Positions 33,876 through 43,793 of a stretch of 64,000 nucleotides of DNA are shown here, one piece after another (position 1 is the stretch's first letter; every line of letters starts with the position of its first letter). Below the pieces are notes generated by a model. That model did no database searches and had not been told where the DNA came from. It worked only from the letters and a program-made list of their open reading frames with translations. The DNA comes from Breviolum minutum Mf 1.05b.01 (Eukaryota > Sar > Dinophyceae > Suessiales > Symbiodiniaceae): assembly GCA_000507305.1 (NCBI GenBank), contig DF239617.1, forward strand, positions 62,001 to 126,000, in the 5' to 3' direction. The translations under genes and the position numbers were made by a program.

Positions 33876-34070
33876 CCCATAGAATCCATGGAATTATGGT
33901 ATATTATGGTATATTTTTACCTGGAATGCCAAGTGTCCTATTTCTTTAGGCAACTTTACCCCTAAAACCAGCAACTATTATTGCCTTAAAAATATTCCAG
34001 GTACCTACGTTTTGGTTGATTTTTTCATAGTTTTCATGTAGGTAAAATCTACCAAAATCGTCCCATGGGA
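33876..34070. repeat. Family C hairpin element with a nested insertion
   Basis: CCCCATAGAATCCATG to GGTATATTTTTACC forms the left part and GTAGGTAAAATCTACC to CGTCCCATGGG the right. An 84-bp hairpin (33919-34002) interrupts it. Confidence 0.65.
33919..34002. repeat. Nested hairpin inside a family C element
   Basis: ACCTGGAAT at the left pairs with ATTCCAGGT at the right. ACCT follows again directly, a likely 4-bp duplication of the C element's own ACCTACG. Confidence 0.7.
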
Positions 34071-34117
34071 TGCGTCATGATGGGATACGTCAGCCCTGCT
34101 AGGTACCGAAGGTGCAG

Positions 34118-34192
34118 GCGCCAACCAGTGGCCCCAAAGTGGGTCTTCTGTTGTTGGACACTGCGGAAGCCAATGAGGCACCCTTGGGAAAG
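34118..34192 (+). CDS. Probable exon, unrecognised protein
   Basis: Acceptor GTGCAG. The frame reads APTSGPKVGLLLLDTAEANE, then APLGK. The likely donor is AAG|GCGAAA (GC). Confidence 0.5.
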
Positions 34193-34201
34193 GCGAAAAC
34201 T

Positions 34202-34627
34202 ATTGGAATTTAGCATGGTAATGGGTTGTTTGGATAAAATTCCATGGATGGAATGGTTGGGTTTTGAGATTTTTCCATGGGAATATAGCATGGGAACTAA
34301 AGATTGGAATTTAGCATGGTAATGGGTTGTTTGGATAAAATTCCATGGATGGAATGGTTGGGTTTTGAGATTTTTCCATGGGAATATAGCATGGGAACTA
34401 AAGATTGGAATTTAGCATGGTAATGGGTTGTTTGGATAAAATTCCATGGATGGAATGGTTGGGTTTTGAGATTTTTCCATGGGAATATAGCATGGGAACT
34501 AAAGATTGGAATTTAGCATGGTAATGGGTTGTTTGGATAAAATTCCATGGATGGAATGGTTGGGTTTTGAGATTTTTCCATGGGAATATAGCATGGGAAC
34601 TAAAGATTGGAATTTAGCATGGGAATG
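34202..34627. repeat. Tandem array of a 101-bp unit, 4.2 copies
   Basis: Units start with ATTGGAATTTAGCATGG at 34202, 34303, 34404, 34505 and a partial one at 34606. The four full copies are essentially identical. As 101 is not a multiple of three, an expressed repeat is unlikely; it lies within an intron. Confidence 0.97.
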
Positions 34628-34837
34628 GTGTGAGATTTTTCATTATTTTTTTATAATCTTGAGTTCCCAATCAGCTGAGAGACCGTTCGTGACCTCGATT
34701 TGGCGCAGTGAGGTGTGATTTTCGGTGTCCTCAAAGTTTGGATAGTCCAATGTCGCCCGACTGTTTCATACCAAAAATCCTCCAGATTGGTTAGTTCAAC
34801 AGTTGGTCCAATTTTTTTATCCCACATTTTTGACAAA

Positions 34838-34936
34838 CCCTAAGGATCCTGACCCCTCAAAACTGGCCATTTTGAGGACCTTATCCCTGCTATACAGGTT
34901 CAAACCTTCCATTGGAGGGTCCAATGATCCTTAGGG
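34838..34936. repeat. Family H inverted-repeat element
   Basis: CCCTAAGGATCCT pairs with ATGATCCTTAGGG. The middle has GCTATACAGGTTCAAACCTT. A half copy in inverse orientation is at 42099-42159. Confidence 0.7.
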
Positions 34937-35060
34937 AAGGTCTATTTTGAAATTAGGCGAATTTGTTTTCAATCCAGCTCGCGCCGGGTTTGTAACAGGT
35001 TTTTCAAATACGTACGTCGAGTTTTCCACTAATAAACTCGTCTTCTGTTCCAATCAATTA

Positions 35061-35162
35061 CTAGGTGGTGGCAACTCAAAGATTTTTTATGTTCATCCCT
35101 ACTTGGCCAAATGATCCCATTTAGAAAAAAAAATCAGATGGGTTGGTTCAACCACCAACTAG
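35061..35162 (+). mobile_element. Family A introner-like element
   Basis: Begins CTAGGTGGTGGCAACTCAAA and ends GGTTCAACCACCAACTAG. The internal AATATTTTTCAG block is replaced by an A-rich run. Confidence 0.9.
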
Positions 35163-35226
35163 AATATCTCAGGTGTTCAATTTTCAGTCATTTCAACCTT
35201 CCAAATCGACACCTCTTAGCATCCAG

Positions 35227-35319
35227 GTAAAAGCCATGTTGAAGGTTTCATTGGCCGATGTCCTACGAGAAGAGAGGAAGCCGAAGGAGGTGCCCCAATG
35301 TTGGAACAGGTCAACACAG
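35227..35319 (+). CDS. Probable exon, unrecognised protein
   Basis: Acceptor ATCCAG. The frame reads VKAMLKVSLADVLREERKPK then EVPQCWNRSTQ. The donor is CACAG|GTCGGC, or an earlier GAG|GTGCCC at 35289. The highly charged helix suggests a coiled segment. Confidence 0.5.
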
Positions 35320-35950
35320 GTCGGCAGTGAGGGAAATCGTAGATGGAACACGTGACCCAAAAAAATTGGGGGTATTTTGATTAGACATTGTTTTTTTGGG
35401 AGTTTCAAACAACTTCAATTAATTTCAGGTTTTTTTTTACGTGAGTAAAATCTTGTAATCGCATTTGCCGAAACACATGAAACCAGCAATGTTTGAGGTT
35501 TCAATGTTTTTTTTTCGCGATTTTAGAAGGAAGGGAGTGCCTGATTCGTTGGAATGAATGGGTCTTTGGGAGCTCTTTAAATTAAAAGTTTCAAACAGGC
35601 TCAAAACTCAGGAAATATTTAAAACTCGCTGCGGAAAACATGCCTCCCTAATTATTGAATTGTGCTACATGGGTTTGAGGAATGGACAGACTTCAAAAAA
35701 GTTCACGTGTTAGATCTCTTCAATTTCAAGGGTTTAGGCAAATGATGGACGTTCCCAACTGACTCTGAACCAATGATGTGGGTTCTACCTCCATGTTTAT
35801 GTGAGAAAAGGCTCTATATGGCTCTCAACCGTACTGTATCAACTTTCAACTTTTTCTCGTGAAGTCTTGCAGTCTCCCAACTACTGGGATAACTTTTCAG
35901 TTTGAACAAAACAACATATATATATATATATACATACTATATATATATAT

Positions 35951-36055
35951 ACCTTGATCTTCCAATGGGGTGCTGAATAGAGATTTTCGGGGTGCCTATA
36001 CACACACCATTCCTTATAGGGTATCTTACAGCACCCGAACTGGAAGATGTTGGTA
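35951..36055. repeat. Family J hairpin element
   Basis: ACCTTGATCTTCCAATGGGG at the left and ACTGGAAGATGTTGGTA at the right. AATAGAGATTTTCGGGGTGC inside pairs with nothing local but recurs in the copy at 37545-37640 in reverse. Confidence 0.65.
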
Positions 36056-36095
36056 TACAAAAATGCATTCCACACCTTTTCAACTTGGCATCTAG

Positions 36096-36230
36096 AAACC
36101 CCGAAGTTTTGTATCCTGAAAGTTTTGAAAAACCATGACGGTGACGCAACTTCCTATCTTCTTCACCGACGCTTCCTGAAGGTCAAAGCCATCACTGAGC
36201 TGCTGGAGTTATGGTGCCAGGAATATCACG
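36096..36230 (+). CDS. Probable exon, unrecognised protein
   Basis: Acceptor ATCTAG. The frame reads LKVLKNHDGDATSYLLHRRF, then LKVKAITELLELWCQEYHE. It is a strongly coding-like, helix-rich segment. The donor may be GCCAG|GAATAT (GA) or lie slightly later. Confidence 0.55.
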
Positions 36231-36398
36231 AAACACCGGTGGGGCTGGATGGGTTGATGGGACTGGTGGGATGGTTGGTCAGATTTTTCATTAAAAAAAG
36301 GTTATCCAGTGTCTCAGGGGTTTGGGGAAAGACTTTATCAATAACTTATAGGATCTTCAAGGTGGTGTGGTGTGTTTTTTTGATATGTATAGTAATGT

Positions 36399-36502
36399 CT
36401 AGGTGGTGGCAACTCAAATATTTTTATTTTCACCCCGATCCCTGGGGAGATGATCCAATTTGACGAGCATATTTTTCAGATGGGGTTGAAACCACCACCT
36501 AG
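36399..36502 (+). mobile_element. Family A introner-like element
   Basis: Begins CTAGGTGGTGGCAACTCAAA and ends GTTGAAACCACCACCTAG. AATGT flanks both ends, a clear 5-bp target duplication. The arms are of mixed subtype. Confidence 0.92.
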
Positions 36503-36860
36503 AATGTTAGTTATTTTCACTCTGATTCTTGGGCAGGATCCGACAAACAACGGTTTTCAGTACGCTAGGAGAAGGAAGGCCTTGATCTGGTTTTAGTGCA
36601 GCTTGGCAAAGAGGTGGTCAGTTGTGGTTTTCAGATATGTTTGGATGTGGAAAAATTCAACATATAGCAACCAACCCACCAACCTGTAGACTGGATTCGA
36701 CTGAGAATTGGATTGAACGCTAACTTGTTACTCTGACCTGCCAAGCTTTCATGTTTCATACCTCGGGCTCAACAAAGCCCATAGGCTAAACCACCGTGAT
36801 TAAAGAATGAGGAACAAAAAGAGATTGAGAATGCACGAGTTACTCCCTTCATAAAGCCTT

Positions 36861-36983
36861 CTAGGTGGTGGCAACTCCAATATTTTGCGAATGTTCACCC
36901 CGAAAAATTGGGGAAGATGAACCCATTTTGACGACTGTGCATATTTTTCAGATGGGTTGGGTTGAAACCCAACCACCAACTAG
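36861..36983 (+). mobile_element. Family A introner-like element, extended
   Basis: Begins CTAGGTGGTGGCAACTCCAA and ends AACCCAACCACCAACTAG. It is about 123 bp with small internal expansions. GCCT flanks both sides. Confidence 0.9.
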
Positions 36984-37544
36984 GCCTAGGCCATGATTTC
37001 TGGGAGATTCGATGGAAACCTTGTGGTTTGAACATGGTGGCGCTTGGGAGTGATCTCTAAAGCAGTTCTGCATGATTTGACTGTTGCTTCTCATGGAACG
37101 AGGCTTCTTGAATCCCATCAATAACATTCAACAACTACATGAATTTGGATACCAACATTAACATCATGCAAGATAAAAACCCATTTTTAGCCGCAACATG
37201 TCCTACTTTCATATCTAGAATCGCAGCGAATTGTAGAAAAAATCATTCTCTACCATTTTGACCTCAAAGTTAAGTAAAATGGCACGTGATTCTCAGATTC
37301 ATTTCCTTCATACTGAGGATAGGAGATTTGAACTTTGGAGATCATGAGATCATGGAAGCTCTGTTGGGGTAGCTCAGGAGGATTTGAATTTCGTGGTTGG
37401 AGAAACAGAAACATACCAGACACATCCGAAAAAAGTAGGGAAAGTGCATGTGTTGTATATATACCATGCATATTGCAAAGATGTCTGATATGTTGTATGA
37501 TTCTTTTTGGGAAAGATCACTACAGTACATATATACAGATACTG

Positions 37545-37640
37545 TACCAACATCTTCCAAAGGGTGCTGTTTGAACCCTAAGGAATGGTACATCGGCACC
37601 CCTTATCTCTATTCAGCAGCACCCCTTGGAAGATCCAGGT
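37545..37640. repeat. Family J hairpin element, reverse orientation
   Basis: TACCAACATCTTCCAAAGGG at the left and CCCCTTGGAAGATCCAGGTA at the right. CAGCACCCC and GGGTGCTG form the arms. Confidence 0.7.
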
Positions 37641-37773
37641 ATGCATGGTGCGTTTTTTCAGCAAATAAATCTGAAATGGTTTCCACCAAAAGTCCACCAC
37701 AACCTAAAATATCCTAAAATGCTCCCTCATGTAAATCAGAGCGCATATTGCAACTTTTTCTCCTCCTCGTCCT

Positions 37774-37775
37774 CG

Positions 37776-37813
<38 letters not shown>

Positions 37814-37815
37814 GC
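37774..37815 (+). repeat. (GTT)n microsatellite
   Basis: GTT tract read on the + strand, preceded by a CTCGTCCTC run. Confidence 0.9.
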
Positions 37816-37892
37816 TTTTCTAGTGGTGGCCACCCTAGTTGCTGATGACTCTTGACCATTTTTTTTCACATGGTTTGACCTGCCCTTCCCAG

Positions 37893-38045
37893 TTTCCAAT
37901 CTGCCGAGGCAATGCCTGGTTCATCGGCATGCGGAAAATCTGGCAGATTTGTTGCTGCATGAAGGTCTTCGACAATCGCCCTTGGCGATGCTTCGACCGA
38001 CTGTGGCAGGATACAGGCAGGAACTCCTGCGTTCATTCGCACTGG
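37893..38045 (+). CDS. Probable exon, unrecognised protein
   Basis: Acceptor TTCCCAG. The frame reads LPRQCLVHRHAENLADLLLH, EGLRQSPLAMLRPTVAG and YRQELLRSFA. It is clearly coding-like and helical. The donor is not fixed (ACAG|GCAGGA or CAG|GAACTC). Confidence 0.55.
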
Positions 38046-38117
38046 CCATTTTTTCATCCATTTTCATCCTCTAGGAATCACAAGTAGGTACAGGGACTTG
38101 GAATGGGGTTTGATTGC

Positions 38118-38316
38118 TTTCTTGGTAAATCAGCTGGGTTTTTGCCACGACCAAACCTATCAGGTACTCAACCCTAGTGGTAACGCTCTCATCTTCGACA
38201 CCGCCTTCTGCAGTGGGCAGCATTTGCAAAGTTATGACTTCAGCTTCACGTTTCTAAAACTTCAACAAGCAGAACAAGCAGGCGGCGTTTTTCGAATCCA
38301 GAGACCATCTGGGATT
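38118..38316 (+). CDS. Possible exon, unrecognised protein
   Basis: The frame reads FLVNQLGFCHDQTYQVLNPS, GNALIFDTAFCSGQHLQSYD and FSFTFLKLQQAEQAGGVF. It ends at a stop in 38317-38319. A single long frame with plausible composition; no family is recognised. Confidence 0.4.
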
Positions 38317-38558
38317 TGATTTAATGGTGAGAACTGCAATCATGTTCGCAAAATATCATGAAGTTTTGAAATATTTGGAATGATGGTGTTTTCTTGACCA
38401 TCATGATCAGTAATATGTATATTTAAAGATATCAGAATTCACATGTCTCCTTATTTTTATGCCAATAAGGAACTATTGCTGCACTTCTTATAGGTATTGT
38501 GCTTCTTATGACTAGTGTATATTTTCTGATGATTAGGGAGCTGCGCACTACGAAAGTT

Positions 38559-38569
38559 CATCATCATCG

Positions 38570-38607
<38 letters not shown>

Positions 38608-38608
38608 T
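38559..38608. repeat. (CAT)n microsatellite
   Basis: About 16 CAT units, one broken by CGT. Confidence 0.92.
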
Positions 38609-39181
38609 GATGATTACAGCTGTTTTTTTTTGAAGATCCATCTGTTCAAAAAAAACATTCCAACCCGAAAAGCCCGGAAAACAGGTTGGACTTGGATCCC
38701 TCCGGTTCCCTCCAACCGCTTGGTCCAACGGAGTCGGCGGATCCACCATATCGCTGATCGGCTCCCCCTGGTCGACGAGAAGCCCACCATGAGGGCACGG
38801 AACGGACATGTGGAGCCCTGCTAAACCGAAACGAGAAAAAAGGGGGGGAAGCGGCTGGAAGCGTGGCGAAAGTGGCAATGCATGCAGAAACAAAAGGAGA
38901 CTGTAATACATGAGCTATGAAGATTTGAAAACTCGAGAGGGTCTGGGCAATGAGCAATCCAACCATGGACCTCACTCGTTTTGAGGGTTAGGATCAGAGA
39001 AGCCTCCGAAAATTTCCAAACAAATTTAGGTTTGGCAGTTAGATTATTTGATACAAAGATTGGCCAGATAGAACTTCAAGTTAATTCACCTGCAGATTCA
39101 CTTGATTCACTCCTCAGCAAGGTTCTTGCTCATTTGTCCCACTCTTTCCAGGTTTTTTCCTGTTTAAAAAGCCCTTCGCAG

Positions 39182-39214
39182 GTCATGCAGAGTATGGGCT
39201 TTGATCTCTCCGAG
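39182..39214 (+). CDS. Possible short exon of an EF-hand-type gene
   Basis: Acceptor TTCGCAG. The frame reads VMQSMGFDLSE and may continue DRKQ. The possible donor is GAG|GACCGC (GA). The MGF-x-L-S-E pattern is common between EF-hand helices, but this is weak evidence. Confidence 0.35.
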
Positions 39215-39760
39215 GACCGCAAACAAAACATCCCAACTATGCGAAATCAGCAGAGTTCCCATGACAACTTACAACAACTTACAACAACCACGACGACGAC
39301 ATTTCGGTTGTCCTGTGAATCCCCAGGATGACGTCCAACTACTTGGCAATATGTACTGTGATTTGGGTGAAGAGCTTAGCATATGAAAGGTTTCATGACA
39401 TCATGTTCAATGGGAAAACGACAAAGTTAAAGCACGGCATTCACCACAGACCTGAACATGAGGTACTGGGTGTTTCTGTAGTTCAATGAGTTTGTGAATT
39501 CATGGTCTATTGCAGCCATGAAGATGGTAGCAAATAGTTCTCACGATTTAAACAGGTGCCATTGGAGATCCTAACAGGTACCATTAATGGTACCCAAGCC
39601 CTTCAACCAAGCGGTGTTCTGGGGGGGTCTATTAAAGGGCTTATGGGCTTATGCAAGCTATCACCCCACGTGGCCCTTGGCTAGTAAGGCCTTTGTGCCA
39701 AAACCATTTCGTTGTTTCTTAGGGCTAACATGGGAGGGAACAGAACACAGCTTCAGCCAG

Positions 39761-39841
39761 CTTCAAGGCGATCACTTGATCTTCAACTACGTGGACTTCT
39801 TGAAGAGTGTTGATGTGCCATCCGAGGACGAAAGTGTGGAC
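39761..39841 (+). CDS. Probable exon, unrecognised protein
   Basis: Acceptor CAGCCAG. The frame reads LQGDHLIFNYVDFLKSVDVP then SEDESVD, before a stop at 39842-39844. The FNYVDFLKSVD part resembles the end of an EF-hand pair. It may be terminal or use an internal GA donor. Confidence 0.45.
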
Positions 39842-40033
39842 TAAAATGAGTCAGACAAAATCATCTCCGAAGAGAACAATCCATTTGCAAGAGCTCACCC
39901 TAAAACTAAGAGCTACGTTATCCCCTGAAAATAGGACAAAAATCCTAAACATGGAAATCATCCTCTTCCAACCCATGGTGGTGTTCTTTGGTTGGTTTTT
40001 GGGCAACTTTTTGGTTGAAAACCTTGAAAGCAG

Positions 40034-40126
40034 GATGTAGAATTGGCCATTGCACAGCTCAATGCACCCTACAAGGCCTTCCGGAGGGCAGTTTGCCCAA
40101 GGGATTGGTTCCAAGGGGGCAACCAG
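40034..40126 (+). CDS. Probable exon, unrecognised protein
   Basis: Acceptor AGCAG|GAT. The frame reads DVELAIAQLNAPYKAFRRAV, then CPRDWFQGGNQ. Strong coding appearance; donor uncertain. Confidence 0.5.
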
Positions 40127-40364
40127 ACAACAACCAGACAAGACAAGACAGGTATATATCAACATCTTTCGACATTAGATGCATTTAAAGATCTTGTATC
40201 TATATGTCTATATATAGTATGTAATGATACACTTTCTTATATTATATTAGATTTGAATTGATTTTTTTCATGCCTGATATTTGACTTTCGATTCGAAAGT
40301 AGGGCTTTCATTCTGTTTCAACGTTGAAATGAACGACTTCTGGTTGTTGTTGTTCCCAGTGCAG

Positions 40365-40441
40365 TCGTCGCCACCGCCACCGCCCGCTGCAACCCAACCC
40401 AGGGAGAGGATATCTCGCACTACTTTGATTCCAGAGGGAAG
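40365..40441 (+). CDS. Probable exon, proline-rich
   Basis: Acceptor GTGCAG and donor GAAG|GTATTG enclose SSPPPPPAATQPRERISRTT, then LIPEG. GC-rich against AT-rich flanks. Probably a linker of the upstream gene. Confidence 0.55.
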
Positions 40442-40655
40442 GTATTGAACTTGGACTGATTGTCGTTTTTGATTGAGTGTATGTTACAATATTCTCAAAG
40501 CACGTATATGTGTGGTTCCCTTTTTGAATCTGCTGGTGTAGATTTTTCGATCCGGAGCTGGTTCCAAAATCTAACAGATAAATAGATACTGGTAATGTGC
40601 ATTGCGAATGAGAAAGTAATTCGAAATGATGTACATCTCCATGCCAAATGATCAT

Positions 40656-40753
40656 CTAGGTGGTGGTTTCAAATATTTTTTATTTTCACCCCTACTTGGG
40701 GAAGATTCCCATTTTGACTAATATTTTTCAAATGGGTTGAAAGCACCAACCAG
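40656..40753 (+). mobile_element. Family A introner-like element with long flanking duplication
   Basis: Begins CTAGGTGGTGGTTTCAAAT and ends GTTGAAAGCACCAACCAG. The 33 bp before it (ending CATGCCAAATGATCAT) recur right after it (ending CATGCCAAATCATCAT) with two differences. Confidence 0.92.
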
Positions 40754-40892
40754 AAATGATGGACATCTCCATGCCAAATCATCATCGCCCCGGTTTCTCC
40801 CACCTCTCTGACCTCCCTGACAACTCACCCGAGGTCATTCCACACGAGAACGCTATCTTGGCATAGCTCCTTGGTGTTTTTTAAGCAACTTA

Positions 40893-40995
40893 CTGGGTGG
40901 TGGCAACTCAAAGTTTTTTTATTTTCATCCCTATTTGGAGAAATGATCCAATTTGACGAATATTTTTCAATTGGGTTGGTTCAACCACCAACTAG
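40893..40995 (+). mobile_element. Family A introner-like element
   Basis: Begins CTGGGTGGTGGCAACTCAAA and ends GGTTCAACCACCAACTAG. CTTAC flanks both ends, a 5-bp target duplication. Confidence 0.92.
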
Positions 40996-42098
40996 CTTAC
41001 TGACCAGGCATTTTTTTTTCTTCATAGTCTCTTTTTTGAGAAGCAGGAAGTTACTGAAAGGGCAGGACATTTGCTAAGATTTTACGACGAAATGCTGAAA
41101 AATCACTGAGATTTCTTTCGAGACCTCAAGGATGAGATATTTAAAACACATGCCATTTTGGTTCCTTGAAAACTTATTCTAAATTTACTATTCGAAGTTT
41201 ATGAGGGAATGGAATACGCACCCAGGCTCCGAAAAAAGGCGGGGAAAAGTGTGAACCCCAAAATTTTGCCCAAGGCATCCCAAGTCACCTTGGGACAATT
41301 GCATGTCAACCTGACTGAAGCTGCGGTTATCGGATTTCTGGAAGATTCCAACAATTGCAAACAATTCAAACTTCCTGGGAAAACCAAGTGTTCAGGATGT
41401 TTTCAACTTTAAATGCATTTTAAATGCCTTCCTAAGGCCTTGCCACACAAATTCTTGAACAAATGGTATGTATCTAAATGGTATGTTTTGACAACTTTGT
41501 GTTCCAGGAAGTTGGCTGTTTCACAATTTCGAGGCACTCTCACCTGAACTGTGCAAAGGTCGGCTGTTGAAGCAAAAAGCCGAAAAGATACAGAAAAAGT
41601 AGTTGCAAAACGGCACACCGCTAAACAGGGGTGCTTGCCAGCTCTGGTGTTTCCTTTAAGGAAATGAGCAACAAGAGGGTTTTCCCTCCAACCCAGCACG
41701 GCGTTCCGCAAAAAAACAGCTGCAACAACTAGCCGCAAATCAAGTGCAGACATTGGCTCTTGGCCTATCCATTGAAATTGCAACCTACGTGCAACACTCC
41801 ATCTGGGTGATGACGTGACGTCTCTTGACCCTACCTACAATTGTTTTCAGATGTTTTCACCTTCCAATTCCATGTTTTCCTCAAAGTGATGATGTCAAAC
41901 TCTTTGGCTCATGTTGCATATGTTGCGGATCGGTAGGAACTTGTGCCGAGTAACAAGCAGCTGCGATCTTGCAATATGCGATCGATGAAAAGTGCGACTC
42001 ACAGCAGTCAGATTTCATTTAAATCAATGACTCAATGCACTCTAAAAGATAAGTTGACATAAGTTGTTCAGGAATTACAAGCTGGAAATGTTCACTCA

Positions 42099-42159
42099 CC
42101 CTAAGGATCTTAGACCTACCAATGGAAGGGTTTGAACCTGTATAGCAGGGGTAGGGTCC
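42099..42159. repeat. Family H half copy, inverted
   Basis: CCCTAAGGATC is followed by CCAATGGAAGGGTTTGAACC and TGTATAGCAGGGGTAGGG. This is the reverse complement of 34884-34936; the other half is missing. Confidence 0.65.
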
Positions 42160-43623
42160 ACAGCAACAAAAACTATCCCAAACTAACTACCCTTTTTTTC
42201 CGGCCATTTTGGAGCCAGGGATTTGACAGTTTGACGTTTCTTGGGGCCCCGGATTTGGAGGAGAGACTCCCCGAAAATCTCCAAAGTCCACGGGGTTTTT
42301 TCTACGATGATTTTTGGAGATGGATTTTTTCTTTCGAAACATGGTTTCAGAGTTTTGATTTCCAAGTTGTGAAGAAGATGTTCTTTTCGGCTTTTCTGTG
42401 GCTTTTGCAGCTCTCGGATGATTTGTCGGAATTTGTTATATAATATGTTCATGAGTGGCAACCGTTGCACCAAGTATGATCCCATGTACACTAATATACT
42501 CCGTAAGAAGTTTGTTATAGGTACCCGCAAATACCTGGTTTATCACCGGAACAAATCATCATCGAAAACCTTGTTGGGATCATCCCCCCGTGCACTACCT
42601 CTTCGCATGCCTCCCCAATAGTTGGATGAAATCCCACTGATCGTCGGTGGTTGGCTGTGATGCGGCTTAGTAATCCTAGGAAATCTCCCTGATTCTTTGG
42701 GTTTTTTCCAAATTGAAATGGTTTGACATCAAAATCCCGAAAAAAATTACAAGGAGGGCCTCTTCCCCCAAGCAGGATGACTATGAAGACATGTAGCGGG
42801 TGTCCACAACTTTGATTCACTGCCACGAAAATTCATGCCGTTTCCCTCTCCAGCTCTCAGCTCGAGCTGTAAAAATTCATGGCTCATCATGGCATATCCT
42901 GACATTTCAAGGATGAGAACAGCAGCTATTGGTCCACTTTCATTGCAATTTCTAACTTTTGGAATCTTTTGGATATCCATTCATTTCCCATAGCTTTTAA
43001 ATTGTAAGTAACGTTAATATAAATTAAACATTCTAAAAGAGGTTTTTTTTTCAAGCGCGTGGCCAAGACACACACCAACATTGGGAAAAAACACACACAC
43101 ACAAAATCGTCGAAGCTTTGGGGGAAGTTCCACTTTGCAATGACTGCCAAAGTGGAGAGCCCCAGGAAAAAAAAGCCTCGGAGAGGATGACACAGAGCAT
43201 CAACATTTTTCACTGATCCTGTAGTGTTGACCGTGCCGTTCGTCAACTTTTTGAGATCCACAAGTTGCGTTTCTTTTTGTTATATAGTACTTTTGGTAGA
43301 TGATTGTAAATGACATGATTGATTTCTGTGACATTTGATGTAGTTTTAGTAGATGATTTCTACTTGTATCTACTTGTACTTTCTGTATCCCTGTCAAACT
43401 GACGCAGGGCCTTCTTTCTGTGCATTAAATGTCCATCCGAAGAATCATAGTACCCTCCAATACATTGTGTTGACTTGGTCTATTTTTTTTTCAACAGCTT
43501 CAACCCGTCAAAAGAAGCAAGTCTTCCAGGTCCTATGATTCTGTTTTTGAGTAGGCAAAAATTCCAAAAAAGAAACCGATCTCAGAATTCCCATTTGAAA
43601 CTGATCAAAGTTCATTGTATCAA

Positions 43624-43714
43624 CCTTGGATCCATGTAGTTATGGTATAATTTACCATAAAATTCAACCATTCATGTAGGTAAATATACCATAACTACAT
43701 GGGAATCCTATGGG
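43624..43714. repeat. Family C hairpin element
   Basis: CCTTGGATCCATGTAGTTAT pairs with ATAACTACATGGGAATCC. GGTATAATTTACC and GGTAAATATACC are the inner arms. It ends 37 bp before the first CAP-Gly exon. Confidence 0.85.
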
Positions 43715-43751
43715 TTATCAACCACTTGTTGATTACCTATGTTTTTCTGAG

Positions 43752-43793
43752 GCACTTCAAGTTGGTGATCGTGTGACCGTGGGGTCGACCGAG
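43752..43793 (+). CDS. CAP-Gly exon 1
   Basis: Acceptor TCTGAG. Encodes ALQVGDRVTVGSTE, the VGDRV start of the domain. The donor is GAG|GTTCGG. Confidence 0.82.

Larger units (their letters stand above)
40996..43751. other. No supported gene
   Basis: A frame at 41209-41412 (TLGQLHVNLTEAAVIGFLED) and minus-strand frames at 42183-42530 show no domain. The stretch holds a family H half copy (42099-42159) and a family C element (43624-43714). Confidence 0.4.
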
